The notes beneath the pieces are model-generated. The model saw only the letters and a program-made list of their open reading frames with translations, was not told the origin of the DNA and did no database searches. A stretch of DNA of 64,000 bases. Origin: Halarcobacter mediterraneus (GTDB taxonomy: Bacteria > Campylobacterota > Campylobacteria > Campylobacterales > Arcobacteraceae). The stretch is from positions 496,001-560,000 of the forward strand of contig NZ_NXIE01000002.1 in NCBI RefSeq assembly GCF_004116625.1, in the 5' to 3' direction. Both the position numbers and the translations under genes were made by a program. Positions 28,994 through 42,603 of the stretch are shown here, piece by piece (the first letter of the stretch is position 1; each line of letters begins with the position of its first letter).

Positions 28994-31507
28994 ATTTCAA
29001 TACATTATATGTTTTGATTCAAGGGTTCAATTCTTTTAGAAAATTATGAAACTGAAGAATTTCAATACATTATATGTTTTGATTCAAGATTACAGATATT
29101 ACAAAAGATCTAAAATCAATTTAATTTCAATACATTATATGTTTTGATTCAAGAATTCAAGATAGTAAATATCATAAGGAGATAGAAAAATTTCAATACA
29201 TTATATGTTTTGATTCAAGTGTAGCCATGCATCTACACTCTAAGAAAAGAGAGAAGAATTTCAATACATTATATGTTTTGATTCAAGTTAGTTGCTACTT
29301 TTTTCTCTCTTTCATCTATTTCTATTTCAATACATTATATGTTTTGATTCAAGTAAATATATAAAACCAGTTTGGGTTATGCCAGAACGATTTCAATACA
29401 TTATATGTTTTGATTCAAGTAAGCTAAAACAAATGCCAAATCTAAGTCGAGAAAATTTCAATACATTATATGTTTTGATTCAAGATTATAAATTCGCAAC
29501 TTTGTCAAGAGTTTATATTAATTTCAATACATTATATGTTTTGATTCAAGATGGACCATGGAAAAGAACTCTACAGTTTTGTAACTATTTCAATACATTA
29601 TATGTTTTGATTCAAGACTCCTACAACAGTAACTATAGTTCCTAGATTATTATTTCAATACATTATATGTTTTGATTCAAGTTAGGATTTAAGGTAAAAG
29701 ATTACCAAAAATCTAAATTTCAATACATTATATGTTTTGATTCAAGGCATATATAGCAATAAACAATTTACTATTTAGAACATTTCAATACATTATATGT
29801 TTTGATTCAAGAACCTATCTTTTTGCCAAAACTGTTTGTGTAAAATTATTTCAATACATTATATGTTTTGATTCAAGTGTTTCTTTTAAGCTTTTATGGA
29901 TATTGGAATATTTTATTTCAATACATTATATGTTTTGATTCAAGTAACTGCATAAGAGCCTGCATTTTCTAGCTCCACTAATTTCAATACATTATATGTT
30001 TTGATTCAAGTAAATATGGAAAAAGTATCGAATAGTGATATAGGATTTCAATACATTATATGTTTTGATTCAAGTACTTATTTAAAAACAAGAGTTCTTC
30101 TGTTCTTTTTATTTCAATACATTATATGTTTTGATTCAAGAATATTTTTATCTGTTTTTTAAATATTTTTCAATTTATTTCAATACATTATATGTTTTGA
30201 TTCAAGCTCAACTTTTTGCAAATGTTTACGGGCATATCTTATTTCAATACATTATATGTTTTGATTCAAGAAGTTGCTCTTCTTGTGTAAGATTTAATTC
30301 TTTAGTATTTCAATACATTATATGTTTTGATTCAAGTAGAGTAATCACTAATAGCTTCATAATAATTTTCCCAATTTCAATACATTATATGTTTTGATTC
30401 AAGTTGTTTAGCTTCTTTTAGTTTAAAAATCTCTGCTTTTATTTCAATACATTATATGTTTTGATTCAAGAAGATCTATTGCGCTGGAAATGGCAAAAAG
30501 AAAAATTTCAATACATTATATGTTTTGATTCAAGAACCTAAGCCTACATATAACTCAGAAAAAGAGGAATTTCAATACATTATATGTTTTGATTCAAGCA
30601 GATATAAACTTTAATCAAATTGCAACAACAATATTTCAATACATTATATGTTTTGATTCAAGTGGAGAAGTAACTGGGCAGGTATTTAGCGAAGGCGTAT
30701 TTCAATACATTATATGTTTTGATTCAAGGAACAATGGAAACAATTTAACGAGAAGTTAAATAAATTTCAATACATTATATGTTTTGATTCAAGCTAATCT
30801 AATCTCTATTTAATATTTTAAAATAATTATTTCAATACATTATATGTTTTGATTCAAGTCAAAATAGAAGCTATTAAAATTAAATCTTTAAGATTTCAAT
30901 ACATTATATGTTTTGATTCAAGCATTATAAAAAGCTAATCTTGCAATTTTTTCCTTATTTCAATACATTATATGTTTTGATTCAAGGCTTTTTAATAATT
31001 GACTTAGAAGCACAATACAAATTTCAATACATTATATGTTTTGATTCAAGACCTGCTAACGATTTCTCTATGCTAGACTTAGAAAGATTTCAATACATTA
31101 TATGTTTTGATTCAAGTTTATGCTTACCTCTTGCTCTATTGTGTCTAACAGTATTTCAATACATTATATGTTTTGATTCAAGTAAGACAATTAATAAGTA
31201 AGACTATTGTTAAAGCTTATTTCAATACATTATATGTTTTGATTCAAGGATGTAAAAGTCAAGATATTGACTTTTTTGATGTATTTCAATACATTATATG
31301 TTTTGATTCAAGTAAAGATTGTTCAAATAAATCACAAAAGAAATATGAATTTCAATACATTATATGTTTTGATTCAAGTTTGGTGTTACTTTTTGTAATC
31401 AATCTAACAATTATTTCAATACATTATATGTTTTGATTCAAGAGTAGTATAAACAAAAAGAAGAACAAGTAAAACAAATTTCAATACATTATATGTTTTG
31501 ATTCAAG

Positions 31508-31609
31508 TTAGCAGACCATGTCACGCCATTTTCTCCAATTTTTATTTCAATACATTATATGTTTTGATTCAAGATAACCCAAAGCCCACGCTTGAGCAAT
31601 AGCTGTCCA
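31508..31609 (-). repeat. Duplicated two-spacer block, copy 2 (younger side of array)
   Basis: Identical to 28892-28993: two 36-nt spacers and the repeat between them. About 39 other spacers separate the copies, so the block probably moved by recombination between repeats. Confidence 0.95.
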
Positions 31610-33799
31610 ATTTCAATACATTATATGTTTTGATTCAAGTACAGTTAAGTACTTTAAAGAAAGTATTTCAACCCTATTTCAATACATTATATGTTTTGAT
31701 TCAAGATGCATGGGTTAGTTCTGGAAACAAAGTACTTCCATTTCAATACATTATATGTTTTGATTCAAGAATGCCTCTAGTACGATAATAGTATCAATTG
31801 TCAAATTTCAATACATTATATGTTTTGATTCAAGTCATATTGAACCACATTTTAAGACTTTTTCAATTAAATTTCAATACATTATATGTTTTGATTCAAG
31901 TTAGCCCAAGAATCAGTAGTGTCTATTAAATCCAATATTTCAATACATTATATGTTTTGATTCAAGCCATAAGATGAGTTTTAGTAAAACTTTACCTCAA
32001 GAATTTCAATACATTATATGTTTTGATTCAAGAACTTTAATATTAATACACTCATTAAAAAAGTATCTATTTCAATACATTATATGTTTTGATTCAAGTA
32101 AATCTCTTTCAGATAAAGAGTAAAATTGATACTTATTTCAATACATTATATGTTTTGATTCAAGTAGGTCTTATAGGCGAAGCAGGTTATCCAGAAGCCG
32201 ATTTCAATACATTATATGTTTTGATTCAAGAGTTTTGCAAGTTCTTTTACCTCTTTGCTCTCTCCATTTCAATACATTATATGTTTTGATTCAAGTAAGA
32301 AAGTAATAGATCTATTAAAGACATTTCACAAATTTCAATACATTATATGTTTTGATTCAAGTTTAATTTAGAATTAACATTAGTCATTGCATCTGCTATT
32401 TCAATACATTATATGTTTTGATTCAAGGTCTCAAATTTAAATACATGAGGTTTTCCATCTTTATTTCAATACATTATATGTTTTGATTCAAGAGAAAAGG
32501 TGTTCCTTATGTTGCAAGAATGCAACTATTTCAATACATTATATGTTTTGATTCAAGCAAATGAGAAAGTAATGCTAAAACAAAATAACCTAAATTTCAA
32601 TACATTATATGTTTTGATTCAAGAAATCTTTTCTTTTTTGAAGCTTTTTAAATGCTACATTTCAATACATTATATGTTTTGATTCAAGGGCGAAATTGAC
32701 AGATCTATCCTTAAACCTTCAATATTTCAATACATTATATGTTTTGATTCAAGTTATGACGGTATTACAGATGGTTTTGAGGTAAATCCATTTCAATACA
32801 TTATATGTTTTGATTCAAGAAACACTTATAAAGAAGCATGGCTTTTCTATTGGATTTCAATACATTATATGTTTTGATTCAAGTTTTGCATCTGTTAACT
32901 CGTCCATACTTTCTAACAGATTTCAATACATTATATGTTTTGATTCAAGTCTTTTTGTTCTTTTTAGTCCTATATATTTTTCTATTTCAATACATTATAT
33001 GTTTTGATTCAAGTCAAAGAAAACTATCTCTTTTTAGTTATCTATACAATTTCAATACATTATATGTTTTGATTCAAGTAAAGATAACCTTTGACCTTCA
33101 ATCTCTACAGTAATTTCAATACATTATATGTTTTGATTCAAGATAATCTAATTCAATTTTAAAAAAGGGATTTCAAATTTCAATACATTATATGTTTTGA
33201 TTCAAGCTGTATTCAGTCATCTTTTATCCTTTAATTTAATAATTTCAATACATTATATGTTTTGATTCAAGAGATAGAAACAATCTTTTCTATTTTGCGA
33301 CCAATAAATTTCAATACATTATATGTTTTGATTCAAGGTATCTCTAGCATTAATAAAATTTTGGTATTCATTTATTTCAATACATTATATGTTTTGATTC
33401 AAGCTAGGTAAATAGCATTAAGGTCATCTGCGTCACTCATTTCAATACATTATATGTTTTGATTCAAGTATAATTGTTGCATTATGGTTTTCTTACTCTA
33501 AAATATTTCAATACATTATATGTTTTGATTCAAGACAAAAAGAATCAGGCTGTAGAAATGTTATATCAAAATTTCAATACATTATATGTTTTGATTCAAG
33601 ACCTTGTCTGTGTCTAGTTGCACAAGCTGAAAGCGTATTTCAATACATTATATGTTTTGATTCAAGAAGAGGTATAAGAGTAGTAATAGATGATATTTTA
33701 TGATTTCAATACATTATATGTTTTGATTCAAGTTTCTTAAAAAGCATTATTTGAAGATTACTAGCACTTATTTCAATACATTATATGTTTTGATTCAAG

Positions 33800-33961
33800 G
33801 AAGACAAAATAGGTATTCCTAAAATCATTTTTCCCATAAAATAGCTATTAAAAGAACTTTTTCCAATCAATTATTATAAAAACAATAAGTTGTAAAAGAA
33901 CTCTTAAAAGTTCCATATTATAGCTACTTTTAGATGATATTATTTTTAAGTAGGTTGGAAA
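33800..33961 (-). promoter_or_regulatory. CRISPR leader between cas2 and the array
   Basis: 162 bp without a gene, AT-rich, directly next to the youngest repeat. Read leftward it has a TATAAT at 33917-33922 as a candidate -10 for pre-crRNA. A small inverted repeat GAACT...AGTTC lies about 33898-33913, and AAAAGAACT occurs twice. The leader role follows from repeat orientation and the cas2 position. Confidence 0.75.
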
Positions 33962-35282
<1,321 letters not shown>

Positions 35283-35290
35283 TTTTATCC

Positions 35291-35782
35291 TTATATAAAA
35301 CAATACTCATAATAAGCACACTTTTTACACTTTGGTTCAAACTTTACTTGAGGTGGAATATCTTGATTAACTAGAGTTTCAATTTCATCCAAAACTTTTA
35401 AAAGCTTTTTTTCACTTACCTCATCAAGTTCCACATAATGTAATTTCTTATCTTGTTTATTTTTTTCTATGAACTCAATCTTTCCTTTTTTTTCAATACC
35501 TTTTTGCTTTAACTTATAAAGATAAAGTAAAACTTGCCACTTTACAGACTCTATATCACTATCTGACTTTTTTACTTCAACAAGATAATCACGGGTTAGT
35601 TTATCTATTTTGATATTGTCAATACTTATTTCAGATTTTTTTGATTTTTCTTCATTTATCTCATGTAAGATTTTACCAATACGTACATCTTCACTATTGT
35701 CTTCTAGGTTTATACGATTGGCGTGAAGATAACACTGCCTTTGACAGTGGAAATAGTAGTTTATGAGAGTGCCATTTACCAA
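35291..35782 (-). CDS. cas4: CRISPR-associated exonuclease Cas4
   Basis: Iron-sulfur nuclease that trims prespacers and helps select those with a PAM. In 163 residues the four cluster cysteines are visible: Cys13 and Cys17 (FHCQRQC) and the C-terminal CKKC...C group (152, 155, 161). RecB-type nuclease residues lie between, with GKILHEI and VKWQVLLYLYKLK. Its start overlaps the end of cas3 by 7 bp. Confidence 0.93.
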   Translation of the reverse strand: MVNGTLINYYFHCQRQCYLHANRINLEDNSEDVRIGKILHEINEEKSKKSEISIDNIKIDKLTRDYLVEVKKSDSDIESVKWQVLLYLYKLKQKGIEKKGKIEFIEKNKQDKKLHYVELDEVSEKKLLKVLDEIETLVNQDIPPQVKFEPKCKKCAYYEYCFI

Positions 35783-38223
35783 AATATATCCTTACTTTTA
35801 TCTTGATATGCTTTTCTATTAAACTTACCATTTTTTATAAAATCATCATAATTAGAAATAAAATGATAAGAACCACATATATAATCAAAATATGGTAATG
35901 ATTGCTTATCTGAATACTTTGTTATATTAAAGGTAAAAAACTGCATTAAAGAGTTTAATTCACTTCTTTTTACTTCTTTTTGAGCATAGTTTTTTATATC
36001 ATTTAATTTTTCAAACTCTTTCCAAATAAGTAATCCATCCAAATTCTCATCTTCATCTAAATATTTTGCTATTATTTTTTTATCTTTAAACTCATCAATT
36101 TTATATTTTGAAATATCAAGCTTAAAAGGGAAGTACAATCTAAAACTTTGTGAATTAATAAGTCTCATTTTTTCTTGTATCTCTTTATAGTTTAATTTTT
36201 GAACTTTTTCATTAAACTTTTCAAAATTTCCAAGTATTCCATCTTTTATTTTTGAATCATTAATTTTTATTCTTCTAAATATATTTTTATAAAAATTCTC
36301 GAAATTTTTATCTAATAAAACTTGTCTAAATTCATCTTTTCGCAAGTTATCTTCTATACGATTGTCTTCTTTATAAATCTTATCTTCTTCATCTTTATTA
36401 AAAAAGTACACTTTTGGTTTATATCTATTTTCAACTTTTAAGCAAGACCTATTTATCCGACCTAAAAATTGCTCTTCACTATCTATAGTTGAAATATCTT
36501 TAAAACCCAAATCCATATCTATATCAACACCAGCTTCTATAACTTGTGTTGCAACTAATATGATTTTCAATTCTTTTTTATCTTTTATTTTTTGTATTAT
36601 ATGTTCCCTAGTAGCTTTATTATCATCACCACTCAATTCAAAAATCTCAAAATCTTTAAATCTTATATCTTCTTCAATTTCCTCAAAAAATTCTCTTGCA
36701 CTATCTTTTTTTATAAACTCAAATACTATCTTTGAATAGTTTTCTTTTTCTATATTTAATTTCTCTATCAAAATATCATACTCAATCTCTTTGTATAGCT
36801 CCAATAATGAAAAGTCAATTTCTACTCTATTCTTAAAATATTTACTTTGAAAATAGTCATTTTTGTTTTTGATAAGTTCTACAAAAATATCTTTATTTTC
36901 TTCACTATCTATTAAATTATCAAGTTTTGGTAGGGTTGCAGACATAATAATAATCTTCATATTTAATGCTTTTGCATAAATAGAAAAAAACTTAATCATA
37001 TATGACCAAAGTTTATTATCATAACTTTGTATTTCATCAAGTATTATCACACTATTTGCAAGTTGCCAAAGTGGAAAGTTATCTTCTTTTGTTGTTCCAA
37101 AAAGTATATTAAAAAATGCAATATGTGTCATAAGAATCAACTCATTATGAAAAAAAAGTCTACTCATATATGACTTTTGATATTTACTCTCTTCATCTTC
37201 TTGTTCTTCATCTGTTTTTTCTTTTATGGGAGTTATAGAATTGATAACAGATATATCCAACTCAGCTGCAAATATATCATCAAGTTGTTTTTTTGTTTGT
37301 TCAACTAAAGTATTGAAAGGGAAGACATAAAATATTTTATTAATATCTTCTTCTTTTATCAAATTCATTGCAAGATTTATAGAAATCAGCGTTTTACCAC
37401 TACCTGTTGGTGCTTCAAGATAAAATATATTTTTGTCTAAATTTTTAAGAAGATTTTCTTCTGCTTCCAAAAACATTTTTGAACGAAGTTTATTTATCCC
37501 TTTTATATTTTTACCACTTCTAATATTTCTGATAATTTTATACCCTTCAAATTTATTTATGATTTTTTGCTTATCTTTTATAGTACCAAAATCAGTGGTT
37601 GGTAAATCAGCCATATAATGTGTTGTTGCATAATAATCACTTGAAACTAAAAGAGAAAAAAGAAGTTTATTTAATATATAAAATTCAAAAGGATTATGTA
37701 TATACTTCTCACTCTTTTTTTTCACAAGTTCATAAGAACCATCTTCTTCTATATTATAATCTTCAATACTATCAAGCTTACCATGATGTTTTGTTATTGA
37801 ATAAGAAAATGTATTTAAAATATAATTAATTTTCTCAAATATTTCATCATCTTCTATTTTATCAACTTCTTCTGTAAATAATTTAATAAACTCTTTTGAT
37901 GAATATACTGAATGTTCAGAAGATAATGTAGTTTTTTCAAATAATTTATTATCCATTTTATTTGCTTGAAAAGAATTATTTGTTTTACCTAAGTCATGCA
38001 AAAAAATAGCATTATAAAAAAGTTTCTTTATTAAAATAAAATTATCTTTATCTAAATCAATAATCATTTTATCAATTAGATTTGATAAATTTTTTTCTTT
38101 TATAATTTTTTCAAGATAAAACTTTGTTAGATTACAATGATCAATTAATTTCTCTTTTGGCTTATTTCCACAAGTATGAGCAAAAAAGTTTTTATATTTT
38201 TGCTCATCTAAATTCACATACAT
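35776..38223 (-). CDS. cas3: CRISPR-associated helicase/nuclease Cas3 (HD + DExD/H fusion)
   Basis: Degrades target DNA after Cascade binding. The 815-residue protein carries an N-terminal HD nuclease domain (AHTCGNKPKE..., His-Asp at 76-77 in FLHDLGK, later KHHGKLD). A superfamily 2 helicase follows with Walker A EAPTGSGKT (about 270-278), Walker B DEIQ (about 396-399), SATLP, and the motif VI-like QFLGRINRS. All active-site motifs look intact, so interference should be functional. It lies 12 bp after cas5. Confidence 0.96.
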   Translation of the reverse strand: MYVNLDEQKYKNFFAHTCGNKPKEKLIDHCNLTKFYLEKIIKEKNLSNLIDKMIIDLDKDNFILIKKLFYNAIFLHDLGKTNNSFQANKMDNKLFEKTTLSSEHSVYSSKEFIKLFTEEVDKIEDDEIFEKINYILNTFSYSITKHHGKLDSIEDYNIEEDGSYELVKKKSEKYIHNPFEFYILNKLLFSLLVSSDYYATTHYMADLPTTDFGTIKDKQKIINKFEGYKIIRNIRSGKNIKGINKLRSKMFLEAEENLLKNLDKNIFYLEAPTGSGKTLISINLAMNLIKEEDINKIFYVFPFNTLVEQTKKQLDDIFAAELDISVINSITPIKEKTDEEQEDEESKYQKSYMSRLFFHNELILMTHIAFFNILFGTTKEDNFPLWQLANSVIILDEIQSYDNKLWSYMIKFFSIYAKALNMKIIIMSATLPKLDNLIDSEENKDIFVELIKNKNDYFQSKYFKNRVEIDFSLLELYKEIEYDILIEKLNIEKENYSKIVFEFIKKDSAREFFEEIEEDIRFKDFEIFELSGDDNKATREHIIQKIKDKKELKIILVATQVIEAGVDIDMDLGFKDISTIDSEEQFLGRINRSCLKVENRYKPKVYFFNKDEEDKIYKEDNRIEDNLRKDEFRQVLLDKNFENFYKNIFRRIKINDSKIKDGILGNFEKFNEKVQKLNYKEIQEKMRLINSQSFRLYFPFKLDISKYKIDEFKDKKIIAKYLDEDENLDGLLIWKEFEKLNDIKNYAQKEVKRSELNSLMQFFTFNITKYSDKQSLPYFDYICGSYHFISNYDDFIKNGKFNRKAYQDKSKDIFW

Positions 38224-38235
38224 AGAATAACCTTT

Positions 38236-39012
38236 CTAAAAGAAAAAATAGTTCTTATCTTCAAAAGAATATATATTTTTATACTCACTTTTTAAACTTA
38301 ACTTTTGATTTGTAAAAATCAAACTTTTATATTCATAAAAATGGAAATCCCTTTGTAAAGATACAGGAGAAAGCTCTTTAAAAATAAAAGGCAATACTCT
38401 TCTTCCTGCACTATCTTTGATTTCAAAATAATCATCCACAAATAATGAATCAATTCTTTCAAAATCTTCTGAACTTTCTAAATTTATCTCTTCTATAAAA
38501 TCTATATTGGCAGGATGGTCATTTTTACCTAAATATGGAATAAATACAGCCTTTTCATTTAGTAAATATTCTTTTATTTTTTCATATATTTTAGTTTCAT
38601 TATCTATAATAAGTATTTGCCATTTTGGATTTTCAAGCCATTGCTCTCTTACGATTAAATTTCCACCCAATTCTTTACTTGCATATCCTACAGAGTTATT
38701 AAAAGTTTGAATTTTTTTTGTAAAATATCCAGTATTTGGTTCTTTACCATTTTTTGGAATTATACTTATCTTTAAATCTTTTAATTTTTCATAATATTCA
38801 GGAAACCCGTCATTTAAAGGTTTTTTATTCTTCTTATTTTCGATATTTTCATCATATAGTTTTATATATCCATCAAGTCCAATTATAGCTCCAAGTATTC
38901 CTAGAAGTGCTGGTTTATGGATATTGTTATATGTGAAATATGCATATGAATTTACATCAGGCTTTTTAAAAATGGCACTTTTACCACTTATTTCAAAGCT
39001 TAAAGCATTCAT
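38236..39012 (-). CDS. cas5: CRISPR-associated protein Cas5 (type I-B)
   Basis: Cascade subunit that caps the 5' handle of the crRNA. The 258-residue protein starts MNALSFEISGKSAIFKKPDVNSY and continues HKPALLGILGAIIGLDGY, the typical Cas5 RAMP N-terminus. It starts 1 bp after the cas7 stop, so translation is coupled. Confidence 0.9.
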   Translation of the reverse strand: MNALSFEISGKSAIFKKPDVNSYAYFTYNNIHKPALLGILGAIIGLDGYIKLYDENIENKKNKKPLNDGFPEYYEKLKDLKISIIPKNGKEPNTGYFTKKIQTFNNSVGYASKELGGNLIVREQWLENPKWQILIIDNETKIYEKIKEYLLNEKAVFIPYLGKNDHPANIDFIEEINLESSEDFERIDSLFVDDYFEIKDSAGRRVLPFIFKELSPVSLQRDFHFYEYKSLIFTNQKLSLKSEYKNIYSFEDKNYFFF

Positions 39013-39013
39013 C

Positions 39014-41605
<2,592 letters not shown>

Positions 41606-41616
<11 letters not shown>

Positions 41617-42292
41617 TATCACTCCAAACTATTAAATCTATTTTTTGTGCTATTTTTAATTCACCATTTTCATAAATATCATTAAAATCATCTAATTCTT
41701 TGACTAAAATATAAACATCTTTGTTTAACCAATAAATTACTTCTAATATTTCGTTATAAGCTTCTTGTAGCTTTTCATAATTAATTATAGTTTCATAATG
41801 AAAAATTTTATTTCTTAATTTTCTAATTTCATCAATTTTAATTCTAAGTTGTTTATTTGTTAGAGAATTTTTTGGCATACTAGGAAAAATATCTTTTCTA
41901 TATTTATTCCAAATTTTTTGCTCATATTCACCTTTAAACAATGCAGTCCAAAAACCAAGGTTTAATTCCGATATTATCCTACCTGAGGTTTTTTCTTTTT
42001 TAATATTTCGTTTAGCTTCAACAATTTTCTCATAAGATTTTTTATTTAAGAAGTTTTCTATATCAAACCAAAACTCATTATCCAATTCTTTTGACAATAT
42101 ATTATGTATATTATTTCTTAAGGTAATTTCATATTTTTGCAAGGAAAAGTATAAAGATTTAGATAGTTCTATATTGTATAAATATTTTATAATAAGTGTT
42201 TTTTTATCATTTGTATGACAAATATTTGAATAGTGTTTTAATCTATCTTTAGATATTGAAGATTCTAAACTTTTAAGTAATAAATCATTCAC
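41606..42292 (-). CDS. Abi_2 family (AbiD/AbiF-like) HEPN ribonuclease toxin inside the cas operon
   Basis: A 228-residue Abi_2 (PF07751-type) protein. The second half shows the HEPN active-site pattern Arg160-Asn161...His165 (RKLRNKIFHYE) after TSGRIISELNLGFWTALF, the most recognisable family block. Residues 59-63 (RNNIH) give an earlier helix of the same kind. Abi_2/AbiF proteins act in phage defence, and many HEPN proteins are RNases, so growth arrest by RNA cleavage is inferred. The start is GTG with GGGGGAAG 6 bases upstream. It is preceded by a structured RNA and a good promoter, and its end overlaps cas8b by 11 bp. Such a gene is not a standard part of type I-B operons. Confidence 0.85.
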
Positions 42293-42303
42293 TTACTTCC
42301 CCC

Positions 42304-42332
42304 TTGATTTTTTATCTCTTTTCTTGTATAAT
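42304..42332 (+). promoter_or_regulatory. Candidate sigma-70 promoter reading rightward (antisense to the Abi_2 leader)
   Basis: TTGATT (42304-42309), 17 bp, TATAAT (42327-42332). A transcript would start near 42339 and run through the hairpin at 42345-42388 in the opposite direction to the Abi_2 gene. Confidence 0.45.
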
Positions 42333-42402
42333 ATCCTTGTAGTGCCCAGGTGTTCCTCTCCTGTAAATTTTACAGTGAAGAGCCTGGGAGATGCTTGATA
42401 TT
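42330..42402 (-). ncRNA. Structured RNA upstream of the Abi_2 gene (abiF-motif-like candidate)
   Basis: Read leftward the segment folds as nested helices: CCCAGG (42388-42383) with CCTGGG (42350-42345), and an inner hairpin CTGTAAA/TTTACAG (42375-42361). Between them lie conserved-looking internal loops containing GAGAGGAACA. AATATC/GATATT (42402-42397 and 42335-42330) can close the base. It is strikingly GC-rich for this genome. It starts right after a strong promoter and ends about 38 bp before the Abi_2 start. A structured 'abiF RNA' is known next to abiF-type genes; assigning this one to it is inference. It could also be a 5' UTR regulator. Confidence 0.6.
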
Positions 42403-42405
42403 TGA

Positions 42406-42434
42406 ATTTTATCTTAAAATTATTCTTTTGTCAA
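42406..42434 (-). promoter_or_regulatory. Sigma-70 promoter for the structured RNA and Abi_2-cas operon
   Basis: On the minus strand: TTGACA (42434-42429), 17 bp, TAAAAT (42411-42406), matching consensus at 11 of 12 positions. Transcription would start near 42399 at the base of the structured RNA and continue into Abi_2, cas8b and the rest. This separates cas6 from the other cas genes. Confidence 0.7.
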
Positions 42435-42443
42435 GTTTCAATA

Positions 42444-42477
42444 ATATCATAGAATAATGTATATTATTCTATGATAT
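42444..42477. repeat. Perfect 15-bp inverted repeat between cas6 and the Abi_2 promoter
   Basis: ATATCATAGAATAAT, loop GTAT, then its exact complement. It ends 10 bp before the -35 of the leftward promoter. It could end the cas6 transcript, though no U-run follows, or be an operator for a dimeric repressor. Confidence 0.6.
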
Positions 42478-42521
42478 TTAAGCCTTAATATTTTACTTAG
42501 ACTTCTTTTAGTATCATTTCT

Positions 42522-42603
42522 TAGTAAAATTACTCTATTAAACCTTGAACCAAAACATAAAATGTATTGAAATATAATTTCATAAAATAAAGTAATTTTA
42601 CTA
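42522..42603. repeat. 13-bp inverted repeat flanking the orphan CRISPR repeat
   Basis: TAGTAAAATTACT (42522-42534) and its exact complement AGTAATTTTACTA (42591-42603) enclose the orphan repeat. The right arm overlaps the cas6 stop codon. Each arm is itself nearly palindromic, so they may be two operator sites or an RNA stem. Confidence 0.6.
42544..42573 (+). repeat. Orphan CRISPR repeat downstream of cas6, opposite in orientation to the array
   Basis: The plus strand matches the crRNA-sense repeat at 28 of 30 positions, beginning CTTGAACCAAAACATAAAATG and ending TATTGAAAT when read in two parts. The changes are at position 7 and in the loop of the short ACAT/ATGT hairpin. The hairpin stem and the 8-nt handle ATTGAAAT are kept. 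A rightward transcript would carry a usable handle followed by ATAATTTC. The leftward cas6 mRNA would instead carry an anti-repeat complementary to all array repeats. Confidence 0.85.

Larger units (their letters stand above)
27881..33799 (-). CRISPR. Type I-B CRISPR array, 89 identical 30-nt repeats plus 2 decayed repeats, about 90 spacers
   Basis: The repeat on the plus strand starts ATTTCAATACATTATATG and ends TTTTGATTCAAG. I counted 89 copies without visible change from 28011 to 33799. A copy with three changes lies at 27947-27976, and one recognisable only in its right half at 27881-27910. Spacers are 34-38 nt. Read on the minus strand the repeat ends ATTGAAAT, the 8-nt handle typical of type I-B, and contains a short hairpin (ACAT/ATGT). 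Decay at the left end and cas2 plus leader at the right both show leftward transcription, with the newest spacers near 33.8 kb. The repeats create many short plus-strand frames that are not genes. Confidence 0.98.

Noticed and set aside
28053-33113. Many plus-strand open frames of 60-117 codons in the 28-33 kb region
   Set aside because: They are made by CRISPR repeats read in two frames, which repeat FNTLYVLIQ or FQYIICFDS every 20-odd residues. No start signals; not genes.
27881-33799. Spacers matching sequence elsewhere in the window (self-targeting)
   Set aside because: Nothing obvious by eye, but a proper alignment of about 90 spacers could not be run, so no claim is made.
42339-42395. 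SRP (4.5S) RNA or a known metabolite riboswitch in the GC-rich hairpin
   Set aside because: The SRP tetraloop and asymmetric-loop bases are absent, and no preQ1, TPP, cobalamin, c-di-GMP or fluoride core is seen. The Abi_2 context fits better.
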